The notes below the pieces were generated by a model, which saw only the letters and a list, made by a program, of their open reading frames with translations, searched no databases and had not been told where the DNA came from. The position numbers were made by a program, and so were the translations under genes. This document shows positions 7,514 through 15,256 of a stretch of DNA of 43,450 nucleotides, piece by piece. Each line of letters opens with the position of its first letter. The first letter of the stretch is position 1. Origin of the DNA: an uncultured Lachnospiraceae bacterium (GTDB lineage: Bacteria; Bacillota; Clostridia; Lachnospirales; Lachnospiraceae); the NCBI GenBank assembly GCA_904395885.1, contig CAJFOF010000066.1, forward strand, positions 1 to 43,450, written 5' to 3'.

Positions 7514-8393
7514 ACGAAAAATATTTTTCTTTTACTGCGGCGACAGGCATTTCCTGGCCCGTCCACAGGTGGAATGCCTCCGCCCCCTGATACAGGAGCA
7601 TGGGGAGTCCGTTGATTGTTTGGCATCCAACGGATTTTGCCATTTGCAGCAGCTTTGTTTCAGCAGGGTTATAGATAATATCAGCTACAAAGAGCTTGGG
7701 GGAAAGCCATGAGGCGTCGGGGATCAGGCAGCGATCCATCTCCGGGGCCATTCCGATATTGGTGGCATTGACCAGAAAGTCGGCAGAGGCGATCTGTCGG
7801 CGCAGCTCGCCGGAAGCATAGTCATGGAGAGAAATCTGGCATGAGGTGCGGGCTTTTAAGGATTCCGTGATCTGGACAGCCCGGCCGGCGTGAGGCCCTG
7901 ACATGCGGCTGAACACGGCGATTTCTCCCAGACCGTCCAAGGCGGATTGAACTAAAATGGCGGTTCCGGCACCGCCGGTTCCCAGGAGAACCATCTTTTT
8001 GCCGGTGAATTTCTGTCCTGCCTCTTTTAGAGAACGGAGAAAACCGACACCATCGGTAGTATGCCCCGTCAGAACGCCGCCATCATTTACAACCGTATTG
8101 ACAGCGCCGCAGATTTGCGCGGCGGGAGATAGGTGGTCGCAGAGAGCGGCCATTTTATTTTTACAGGGCATAGTCAGATTAAAACCGCGGCAGTTTAACA
8201 GCTTCAGGCCCTCAACAGTTTTTTCAAGCGCTGCTTCTGGCGTTTCGAAAGCAAGGTAGCAGAAATCAAGACCCAGCCGGCGAAAACTTTCATTGTGCAT
8301 CAATGGAGATTTGCTATGGGCAACAGGGCTGCCGAGAAGACAAATCAGCCGGGTATGACCTGTTATTTCATAAGATAGAGTAGATTGCTCCAT
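7512..8393 (-). CDS. aroE: Shikimate dehydrogenase AroE
   Basis: AroE reduces 3-dehydroshikimate to shikimate with NADPH in aromatic amino acid synthesis. The N-terminal substrate motif LLGSPVAHSKSPLMHN carries the shikimate-binding serines, and FNLTMPCKNK the catalytic Lys. The Rossmann segment is VLLGTGGAGTA, followed by VNATNIGM and the C-terminal NGLPMLLYQGAEAFHLWTG. At 293 aa the length is normal. I use the ATG at 8393 because GGAGG lies about 9 bases before it; the longer frame up to 8444 has no ribosome binding site and adds an unconserved basic leader. The gene stands alone, converging with the hydrogenase operon. TMPCKNK has C-K where many homologues have H-K, a minor change. Confidence 0.93.
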   Translation of the reverse strand: MEQSTLSYEITGHTRLICLLGSPVAHSKSPLMHNESFRRLGLDFCYLAFETPEAALEKTVEGLKLLNCRGFNLTMPCKNKMAALCDHLSPAAQICGAVNTVVNDGGVLTGHTTDGVGFLRSLKEAGQKFTGKKMVLLGTGGAGTAILVQSALDGLGEIAVFSRMSGPHAGRAVQITESLKARTSCQISLHDYASGELRRQIASADFLVNATNIGMAPEMDRCLIPDASWLSPKLFVADIIYNPAETKLLQMAKSVGCQTINGLPMLLYQGAEAFHLWTGQEMPVAAVKEKYFS

Positions 8394-8487
8394 GGTAGTA
8401 TTCCTCCGAAAAAAAGTCATGCGGGCTTGCCCGCAACGTTCCAAATCAGTATATCACAGAATGCAGACGGCATCAAGAAATACAAAT

Positions 8488-8575
8488 ATTGCAATAAAAT
8501 ACCAAGCGGTTTTTTGTGATTTATAAGAAGAAATATCTAAAAAAACACGAGTAATAAATATATTTATATTGCAAT
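8488..8575 (+). promoter_or_regulatory. Two ATTGCAAT palindromes flanking the mgl promoter
   Basis: The perfect palindrome ATTGCAAT occurs at 8488-8495 (extended to TATTGCAATA) and again at 8568-8575, where it overlaps the -35 hexamer. The centres are 80 bp apart. This could be a pair of repressor sites; the regulator is unknown. Confidence 0.35.
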
Positions 8576-8597
8576 TTGCTAAAAAATATACTATAAT
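8569..8597 (+). promoter_or_regulatory. Predicted promoter of the mgl operon
   Basis: TTGCAA (8569-8574), a 17-base spacer and a perfect TATAAT (8592-8597), 64 bases before the first gene. AAAGGAGG precedes the start codon. Confidence 0.65.
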
Positions 8598-8660
8598 GTG
8601 GTACAGAGGTGCTGCTAGAAGAGTACCGTTTGTTGAAAAATAAAGGAGGATGATGTTATT

Positions 8661-10013
8661 ATGAAAAAAAGAATTTTTGCATTAGCGGCAGTTTCCGCTA
8701 TGGCGCTCGGCCTTGCCGGATGCTCATCAGGCGGGGGCGAGACCACTGCAGCGGCTACTGAGGCGGCTGAGACTACTGCAGCAGCTACTGAAGCGGCTGA
8801 GACCACTGCAGCGGCAGAGGAGGCAGCTCCGACAGAAGCGGCTTCCGGAGAAGTTGCAAACAAGGACAAGCCTCTGGTATGGTTCAACCGTCAGCCGTCC
8901 AACAGCTCCACAGGAGAGCTTGACATGGCAGCTTTAAGCTTTAACGAAGATACCTACTACGTAGGTTTCGATGCAAACCAGGGTGCTGAACTTCAGGGTA
9001 CTATGGTTAAAGAGTACATTGAAAGCAATATTGATACCATTGACCGCAACGGTGACGGCATTATCGGCTACGTTCTGGCAATCGGAGATATCGGACACAA
9101 TGACTCTATAGCACGTACAAGAGGCGTTCGTAAGGCTCTGGGCACGGGCGTTGAAGCAAATGGCGATATCAACAGTGATCCTGTCGGCACCAATACAGAT
9201 GGTTCCGCAACAGTTGTACAGGATGGTTCTATCGAAGTAAACGGTCAGACCTATGTTGTACGTGAGCTTGCTTCTCAGGAAATGAAGAACTCTGCAGGCG
9301 CTACATGGGATGCAGCAACTGCAGGAAACGCTATCAACACCTGGTCAGCTTCTTTTGGTGATTCCATTGATGTAGTTGTTTCCAACAACGACGGTATGGG
9401 TATGTCTATGTTCAATGCATGGTCAAAGGACAATCAGGTTCCCACATTTGGATACGATGCTAACAGCGACGCAGTGGCAGCTATCGCAGAGGGCTACGGC
9501 GGAACCATCAGCCAGCATGCAGATGTACAGGCTTATCTGACTCTCCGTGTTCTTCGTAACGCACTGGACGGTGTAGACATTGACACAGGTATCGGCACTG
9601 CCGACGATGCAGGCAATGTTCTCAGCGACGATGTATATGTATACAACGCTGATCAGCGTTCTTACTATGCACTGAATGTTGCTGTTACTGCTGAAAACTA
9701 TCAGGATTTCCTGGATTCCACCGTTGTTTACGCTCCGGTTTCCAACCAGCTTGACGCAACTGCTCATCCGTCCAAGAAGGTTTGGCTGAATATTTATAAT
9801 GCAGCCGATAACTTCCTGAGTGCAACCTATCAGCCGCTTCTGCAGAAGTACGATGATCTGCTGAATCTGGAAGTTGACTACATTGGTGGCGACGGACAGA
9901 CTGAGTCCAACATCACCAACCGTCTGGGCAACCCGAGCCAGTACGATGCATTCGCTATCAACATGGTTAAGACGGATAATGCGGCTTCCTATACAGGATT
10001 GCTTAGTCAGTAA
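8661..10013 (+). CDS. mglB: MglB-like galactose/glucose-binding lipoprotein, apparently circularly permuted
   Basis: The protein has 450 aa and a lipoprotein signal ending LAGC (C21), followed by a Thr/Ala/Glu-rich tether (27-66) and a sugar-binding fold in rearranged order. Residues 70-345 match the second part of E. coli MglB: PLVWFNRQPS, YYVGFD, the Ca-loop DRNGDGIIG (128-136), GHNDSIAR (H146, D148, R152), TWDAAT (W216), NNDGMGM and GYD (D266). Residues 372-440 match the beginning of MglB: WLNIYNAADNF (D383) and YDAFAINMVK (N434). Every MglB segment is present once, without gap or overlap, and all glucose-contact residues I know are kept, so the protein should still bind galactose or glucose. 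The alignment was made from memory of E. coli MglB. mglA and mglC follow. Confidence 0.88.
   Translation: MKKRIFALAAVSAMALGLAGCSSGGGETTAAATEAAETTAAATEAAETTAAAEEAAPTEAASGEVANKDKPLVWFNRQPSNSSTGELDMAALSFNEDTYYVGFDANQGAELQGTMVKEYIESNIDTIDRNGDGIIGYVLAIGDIGHNDSIARTRGVRKALGTGVEANGDINSDPVGTNTDGSATVVQDGSIEVNGQTYVVRELASQEMKNSAGATWDAATAGNAINTWSASFGDSIDVVVSNNDGMGMSMFNAWSKDNQVPTFGYDANSDAVAAIAEGYGGTISQHADVQAYLTLRVLRNALDGVDIDTGIGTADDAGNVLSDDVYVYNADQRSYYALNVAVTAENYQDFLDSTVVYAPVSNQLDATAHPSKKVWLNIYNAADNFLSATYQPLLQKYDDLLNLEVDYIGGDGQTESNITNRLGNPSQYDAFAINMVKTDNAASYTGLLSQ
8739..8828 (+). repeat. Three imperfect 30-bp tandem repeats in the lipoprotein linker
   Basis: Copies begin at 8739, 8769 and 8799, each starting GAGACYACTGCAGC and encoding ETTAAATEAA-type units. 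The third copy has diverged in its second half. They form the flexible tether between the lipid anchor and the binding domain, and copy number may vary between strains. Confidence 0.8.
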
Positions 10014-10063
10014 TATTGATTGGGCGAATTTGCTCAACCGGTAATATCAGATAAGAATGGCTT

Positions 10064-10095
10064 GTTATTAGGGAGAAGGAATTCTCCCTAATAAC
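10064..10095 (+). other. Intercistronic hairpin between mglB and mglA
   Basis: A perfect 14-bp stem, GTTATTAGGGAGAA / TTCTCCCTAATAAC, has a GGAA loop. No T tract follows (ATTATTAAACG), so it is more likely an mRNA-protecting or partially terminating hairpin than a full stop. Such hairpins commonly raise binding-protein mRNA over that of the ATPase and permease. Confidence 0.75.
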
Positions 10096-10167
10096 ATTAT
10101 TAAACGAAAACGCGGCAGGCTCAGAATTTGTTGGGACTGTCAATCACAGATACAGGGAGTAAAAAGA

Positions 10168-11676
10168 ATGACAGATAAGAAAGATGATATCGTCTTATCA
10201 ATACGCGGTATGAGCAAGTCCTTTGGCCGAAACAGGGTGCTTGACCATATCAACCTGGATTTAAAGCGCGGAACTGTTATGGGACTGATGGGCGAGAACG
10301 GAGCCGGCAAGTCCACGATGATGAAGTGTCTTTTCGGAACATACCAGAAGGACGAAGGAAAGATTTTCTTAAACGGCAAGGAGATTAGCTTTTCGGGGCC
10401 TAAGGATGCCCTTGAAAACGGGATCGCAATGGTTCATCAGGAATTGAACCAATGTCTGGAAAGAAACGTTATCGACAATCTGTTCCTGGGGCGCTATCCA
10501 GTCAATTCAATGGGCGTCGTTGATGAAGGCAGAATGAAAAAGAAGGCTTCTGAGCTTTTCAGAAAGCTGGGAATGACTGTTAATCTGACTCAGCCGATGC
10601 GGAACATGTCTGTATCGCAGAGGCAGATGTGCGAGATTGCCAAGGCAATTTCTTACAATGCAAAGGTCATCGTTCTGGATGAGCCGACTTCCTCCCTTAC
10701 GATACAGGAAGTCAACAAGCTCTTCGAGATGATGAGAATGCTGAAGTCGCAGGGAATTTCCCTGATCTACATCTCACACAAGATGGATGAGATTTTCGAG
10801 ATCTGCGATGAAATCTCTGTTCTTCGGGATGGTAAGCTGGTAATGACAAAGAGTTCCAAGGAGACGGACATGAATGAGCTGATCTCCGCTATGGTAGGGC
10901 GTTCTCTTGAGAACCGTTTCCCACCGGTAGACAATGAACCGAAGGATGTTATTTTGTCTGTCCAGCACTTGTCAACCAAATTTGAACCGCATCTTCAGGA
11001 TATCTCATTTGATGTGAGAGAAGGAGAAATTTTTGGACTGTATGGGCTGGTGGGCGCTGGCCGTACAGAGCTTCTGGAGACCATATTCGGTGTTCGTACC
11101 AGGGCGGCAGGCCGGGTATATTTCAATAACCGGCTAATGAATTTTAATAATGCGAGAGAGGCCATCGACCATGGTTTTGCCATGATCACTGAGGAACGCA
11201 AGGCAAACGGGTTGTTCCTGAAAGGCGATCTGACATTCAATACCACGATTGCAAATCTGGAACAGTATAAATCAGGCGTGGCTCTTTCGGATACAAAGAT
11301 GGTAAAGGCAACTGCAAATGAGATCAAGATCATGCATACGAAATGTATGGGGCCGGACGACATGATTTCCAGCCTTTCCGGTGGAAATCAGCAGAAGGTC
11401 ATCTTTGGCAAATGGCTGGAGCGCAGGCCTCAGGTATTTATGATGGATGAACCTACGAGAGGCATCGACGTCGGCGCGAAATACGAGATCTATGAACTGA
11501 TTATCAACATGGCGAAACAGGGGAAGACGATCATTGTTGTGTCCTCGGAGATGCCGGAGATTCTTGGAATCACGAATCGAATCGGTGTTATGTCAAACGG
11601 ACGCCTTTCCGGAATTGTTAATACGAAAGAGACAAATCAGGAAGAGCTTTTGAGACTCAGTGCAAAATACCTATAA
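10168..11676 (+). CDS. mglA: Galactose/glucose ABC transporter ATP-binding protein MglA
   Basis: The 502-aa protein has two fused ABC domains, as in all sugar transporters of the MglA/RbsA class. Domain 1 has Walker A GENGAGKST near residue 43, the degenerate signature SVSQRQM and Walker B VIVLDEPTSSLT. Domain 2 has a degenerate Walker A (GLVGAGRTE), the signature SGGNQQKV and Walker B VFMMDEPTRGID. The length is normal for the family. It hydrolyses ATP to drive uptake through the MglC permease. It sits between the binding protein (154 bases upstream, with an intervening hairpin) and mglC (15 bases downstream), in one operon. Confidence 0.94.
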   Translation: MTDKKDDIVLSIRGMSKSFGRNRVLDHINLDLKRGTVMGLMGENGAGKSTMMKCLFGTYQKDEGKIFLNGKEISFSGPKDALENGIAMVHQELNQCLERNVIDNLFLGRYPVNSMGVVDEGRMKKKASELFRKLGMTVNLTQPMRNMSVSQRQMCEIAKAISYNAKVIVLDEPTSSLTIQEVNKLFEMMRMLKSQGISLIYISHKMDEIFEICDEISVLRDGKLVMTKSSKETDMNELISAMVGRSLENRFPPVDNEPKDVILSVQHLSTKFEPHLQDISFDVREGEIFGLYGLVGAGRTELLETIFGVRTRAAGRVYFNNRLMNFNNAREAIDHGFAMITEERKANGLFLKGDLTFNTTIANLEQYKSGVALSDTKMVKATANEIKIMHTKCMGPDDMISSLSGGNQQKVIFGKWLERRPQVFMMDEPTRGIDVGAKYEIYELIINMAKQGKTIIVVSSEMPEILGITNRIGVMSNGRLSGIVNTKETNQEELLRLSAKYL

Positions 11677-11691
11677 TGGGGGAATTTGGAT

Positions 11692-13344
11692 ATGGCAAAA
11701 GAAAATAACAAGATTCTAACGGCTGAACAGGAACTGAAGCTGCGTCAGCCTATTGATGACTATGTCGGCAAGATTCAGGCCAAGATTAACGGTCTGAGAG
11801 AAAATGGAACCGACAGGGTCGTGGAACTTCAGAATGATATCGACAGCGCAAAGAGAGATCATATTCTGACGAAACAGGAAAAAGAGATTGCAATAGCAAA
11901 ATTAAAGAATGAGCTTGATAAGGCGAAAGCTGTCGAAACGCAGAATAGAGGTGAAGTCTCCAAGCTGATCGGAGATGCGGAAACCTATCTGAAGGCCAAC
12001 TATGACGCTTATTATCAGGCAGTTGTCGCTAGCTGCACAGAAGAGAGAGTCCTTGCACGGGAGAAATATCGCAAAGCGGTTGCTGATCTGGAAAAAGAGC
12101 ATCAGGCGGCTGTGGCGAAGATGAACAGCCAGAATGAAGTAAAGGAAGAGAAATACGTTCATAAGAACCGTCTTTTCGATGCGAAAATGCAGTATGAAAA
12201 GGATCTGCAGGAGATCAAGGACAGACAGCATGCGGCCTTTGATTATAAGTATCATCTGATCGATATGCTGAGAATGTCAAAATTTACCTTTGCTGAATCT
12301 TTTGCTCAGAGATGGGAGAACTACAAATATACGTTTAACCGCAGAGACTTCCTTCTGAGAAATGGTCTGTATATTGCTATTGTAATTATTTTTATCATTT
12401 TGTGTGCAATTACGCCGATTGTTAAAAATGTTCCGCTGCTTACATACAATAACGTTTTGAATATTCTACAGCAGGCTTCTCCGAGAATGTTTCTGGCTCT
12501 TGGCGTTGCAGGGCTCATCTTGTTGGCTGGTACTGACCTGTCCATCGGACGTATGGTCGGTATGGGTATGACCACCGCAACGATTATCATGCATCAGGGT
12601 ATCAATACGGGTTCTGTTTTTGGCCATATCTTTGACTTTACAGGACTTCCAACCCCGGTCAAAGTCGTTTTCGCGCTGGTTATGTGCATCTTATTCTGTA
12701 CGTTCTTTACGACGATTGCAGGATGCTTTACAGCACGGTTCAAGATGCATCCGTTTATTTCAACTATGGCGAATATGTTGATCATCTTTGGTCTGACCAC
12801 CTATGCGACAAAGGGTGTATCCTTCGGTGCAATTGAGTCAACGATTCCCAACATGATCATTCCTAAGATCAACGGATTCCCAACTATCATCCTCTGGGCG
12901 GTAGCGGCAATCGCTATTGTATGGTTTATCTGGAACAAGACGACATTTGGTAAGAATCTGTATGCGGTAGGCGGAAACTCAGAGGCGGCAGCCGTTTCCG
13001 GTATCTCCGTATTTAAGGTAACAGTAGGCGCTTTTATTCTTGCAGGTATCCTGTACGGCTTTGGCTCCTGGCTTGAGTGTATCAGAATGTTCGGTTCCGG
13101 TTCTGCTGCTTACGGGCAGGGCTGGGAGACAGACGCTATTGCAGCCTGCGTAGTCGGCGGCGTATCCTTTACCGGTGGTATCGGTAAGATTTCCGGCGTA
13201 GTAGTTGGTGTGTTGATCTTTACAGCGCTGACCTACTCTCTGACGATCCTTGGTATTGATACAAACCTGCAGTTTATCTTCTCAGGTATCATTATCCTGG
13301 TAGCAGTAACCCTTGACTGTCTGAAGTATGTTCAGAAGAAGTAA
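11692..13344 (+). CDS. mglC: MglC-like sugar permease with N-terminal coiled-coil extension
   Basis: The protein has 550 aa, whereas E. coli MglC has about 336. The C-terminal part, from about residue 225, is a normal BPD_transp_2 permease with about ten hydrophobic segments and family motifs such as LLAGTDLSIGRMVGMGM, AVGGNSEAAAVSGI and GGVSFTGGIGKISG. The first 220 residues are hydrophilic and rich in Lys, Glu, Gln and Ala with heptad-like spacing (for example EIAIAKLKNELDKAKA and YRKAVADLEKEHQAAVAKM), so they should form long coiled coils in the cytoplasm. I chose ATG 11692, with GGGGGA 8 bases before it, over an in-frame TTG at 11686. The extension is in frame with no stop, so this is a true fusion. 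Its role is unknown. Confidence 0.9.
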   Translation: MAKENNKILTAEQELKLRQPIDDYVGKIQAKINGLRENGTDRVVELQNDIDSAKRDHILTKQEKEIAIAKLKNELDKAKAVETQNRGEVSKLIGDAETYLKANYDAYYQAVVASCTEERVLAREKYRKAVADLEKEHQAAVAKMNSQNEVKEEKYVHKNRLFDAKMQYEKDLQEIKDRQHAAFDYKYHLIDMLRMSKFTFAESFAQRWENYKYTFNRRDFLLRNGLYIAIVIIFIILCAITPIVKNVPLLTYNNVLNILQQASPRMFLALGVAGLILLAGTDLSIGRMVGMGMTTATIIMHQGINTGSVFGHIFDFTGLPTPVKVVFALVMCILFCTFFTTIAGCFTARFKMHPFISTMANMLIIFGLTTYATKGVSFGAIESTIPNMIIPKINGFPTIILWAVAAIAIVWFIWNKTTFGKNLYAVGGNSEAAAVSGISVFKVTVGAFILAGILYGFGSWLECIRMFGSGSAAYGQGWETDAIAACVVGGVSFTGGIGKISGVVVGVLIFTALTYSLTILGIDTNLQFIFSGIIILVAVTLDCLKYVQKK

Positions 13345-13381
13345 TAATCAAAAATAGTAAGAAAACTGCCCAGGTGTCTGA

Positions 13382-13406
13382 GTCGGGAGGGATCAGTCCT
13401 CCCGAC
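13382..13406. other. Strong hairpin after mglC without a T tract
   Basis: A 9-bp stem, GTCGGGAGG / CCTCCCGAC, has a 7-base loop. Neither side carries a T run, so it is not a standard terminator. It may protect the 3' end of the mgl mRNA. Confidence 0.6.
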
Positions 13407-13424
13407 AGCACAGTGGGAGTGATA

Positions 13425-13467
13425 GAAAAAATAGAGGGCGGCGGGAAGATTTCTTCCCGCCGCCCTC
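13425..13467 (-). terminator. Terminator of the HydABC operon
   Basis: A perfect 16-bp stem (GAGGGCGGCGGGAAGA at 13434-13449 with its complement at 13452-13467) is followed on the minus strand by ATTTTTT (plus-strand A run near 13425-13431). It lies 27 bases after the hydA stop. Confidence 0.9.
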
Positions 13468-13493
13468 ATGTATACGACGTTTCAACCAGGAAA

Positions 13494-15242
13494 TTAATGT
13501 TGGTTGATTTCTCTCTTGACGTAAGTCGTGTGGAGGAGATGGTGAGCCAGGGGGCTGCCGGGCTTTCCTAAATAGGAATCGTACAGCTCTTTGATGGCCG
13601 GATTCTCATGAGACTTGCGGATAGGATTGTCCTTATCGCTGTCATAGAGAACTTTTGCTCTGAGAGCACGGATGTCAGTGGTATTGCGAACCGGTCCTGG
13701 CTGCTGCGGCTGACCTCCACCGTTTACACAGCCGCCAGGGCATCCCATGATCTCGATAAAGTGATAGGAAGCCTCGCCGGATTTGACCTTGTTCAGCAGA
13801 TCTCTGGCGTTCCCAAGGCCGGAAGCAACAGCCACCTTGACGTCCATACCTGCCACATGGTAGGTAGCTTCTTTGATTCCCTGGGTTCCGCGAACCTCGG
13901 TAAAGTCAACGTTTGGAAGCTCTTCACCGGTAAGGGTTTCCACCGCTGTGCGGAGAGCAGCCTCCATAACACCGCCGGTAGCGCCGAAGATAACGCCGGC
14001 TCCGGTAGAGATTCCCAGAGGATCGTCGAACTTCTCGTCGGGAAGTTCTAAGAAGCGAATGCCAGCCTTCTTGATCATACGGGCCAGTTCTCTGGTGGTC
14101 ATAGTGTAGTCCAGATCCGGAACGCCATTGGCCGCCTGGCCGTCGCGTCCGATCTCAAATTTCTTTGCCGTACAGGGCATGACGCTTACGGACACGATAT
14201 CCTTGGGATCGATGCCGGCTTTTTCAGCGTAGTAGGACTTTAAGACAGCTCCGAACATCTGCTGCGGTGATTTGCAGGAGGACAGGTTCTCCGTCATGTC
14301 TGGAAAATAGTGCTCACAGTATTTTACCCAACCTGGTGAGCAGGAGGTGATAAGCGGAAGGACTCCGCCGTTCTGAACACGGTCGATAAACTCGTGGGCT
14401 TCCTCCATGATAGTCAGGTCAGCACTGAAATCGGTGTCAAATACCTTGTCGAAACCGAGGCGACGCAGGGCTGCCGCCATCTTACCCTCAACATTGGTGC
14501 CGATGGGAAGGCCAAACTCTTCGCCCAGTGCTGCACGGACTGCCGGGGCAGTCTGGACAACCACATGCTTTTTCGGATCAGCAAGGGCTGCGAAGACTTC
14601 ATTGATGCAGGTCTTCTCAGTCAGAGCTCCGGTGGGACAAACAGCGATACACTGGCCGCAGGATACGCAGGACGTCTCACCCAGACCCATCTCAAAGGCT
14701 GAGCCAATGTGGGTGGAAAAGCCGCGCATATTGGGACCGATCACTCCGATCCCCTGTACCTGTTCACAGACTGCTGAACAGCGGCGGCACAGAACGCATT
14801 TGCTGTTGTCGCGGATCATGTGGACTGCGGAATCGTCGATACAGGAGGGCGTTTTGGCGCCATCGTAGTATCCCTCATCCTCCACGCCCAGGTCGTGGGC
14901 CAACTCCTGAAGCTCACAGTGACCGCTGCGAACGCAGGATAAACAGGAACGGTTATGGTTGGACAGCAGAAGCTGCACCGTCTTTTTCCTGGATTCCATT
15001 ACCTTTGGAGTATTGGTCCAGACTTCCATTCCCTCGTTAATTGGATATACACAGGAAGCCACTAAGGAGCGGGCTCCCTTTACTTCTACAACACAGACAC
15101 GGCAGGCACCGATTTCATTGATATCTTTTAAGAAACACAGGGTTGGGATCTCAATGTGGGCCAGTCTGGCGGCTTCCAGGATGGTAGAACCCTTTGGAGC
15201 GCTGACTGCTATGCCGTTGATTTTGATGTTCACGTTCTCCAT
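13494..15242 (-). CDS. hydA: HydA, catalytic subunit of an electron-bifurcating [FeFe]-hydrogenase (group A3)
   Basis: The 582-aa protein carries an N-terminal plant-type [2Fe-2S] domain (CFLKDINEIGACRVC, then C), a His-ligated [4Fe-4S] domain (HNRSCLSCVRSGHC) and two [4Fe-4S] motifs (CVLCRRCSAVC, CVSCGQCIAVCP). The H-cluster domain has L1 TSCSPGW (C301), L2 MPCTAKKFE (C357) and L3 MGCPGGCVNGGG (C501, C505). With HydB and HydC it would couple H2 formation or oxidation to NADH and ferredoxin together. L1 has Ser302 where many hydrogenases have the second Cys; I recall this variant from other trimeric bifurcating enzymes, so it is not read as a defect. Last gene of the operon, 14 bases after hydB. 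Confidence 0.95.
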   Translation of the reverse strand: MENVNIKINGIAVSAPKGSTILEAARLAHIEIPTLCFLKDINEIGACRVCVVEVKGARSLVASCVYPINEGMEVWTNTPKVMESRKKTVQLLLSNHNRSCLSCVRSGHCELQELAHDLGVEDEGYYDGAKTPSCIDDSAVHMIRDNSKCVLCRRCSAVCEQVQGIGVIGPNMRGFSTHIGSAFEMGLGETSCVSCGQCIAVCPTGALTEKTCINEVFAALADPKKHVVVQTAPAVRAALGEEFGLPIGTNVEGKMAAALRRLGFDKVFDTDFSADLTIMEEAHEFIDRVQNGGVLPLITSCSPGWVKYCEHYFPDMTENLSSCKSPQQMFGAVLKSYYAEKAGIDPKDIVSVSVMPCTAKKFEIGRDGQAANGVPDLDYTMTTRELARMIKKAGIRFLELPDEKFDDPLGISTGAGVIFGATGGVMEAALRTAVETLTGEELPNVDFTEVRGTQGIKEATYHVAGMDVKVAVASGLGNARDLLNKVKSGEASYHFIEIMGCPGGCVNGGGQPQQPGPVRNTTDIRALRAKVLYDSDKDNPIRKSHENPAIKELYDSYLGKPGSPLAHHLLHTTYVKREINQH

Positions 15243-15256
15243 ATGTTCGTCCTCCC

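Noticed and set aside
8739-8828. Tandem repeats as a possible CRISPR array
   Set aside because: The copies are directly adjacent, without spacers, and encode the lipoprotein linker. No cas genes or other array is seen in the window.
9423-10037. Minus-strand frame of 204 codons opposite mglB
   Set aside because: It has an unlikely composition (many Ile, Val, Ser, Cys), no domain and no ribosome binding site; mglB is certain.
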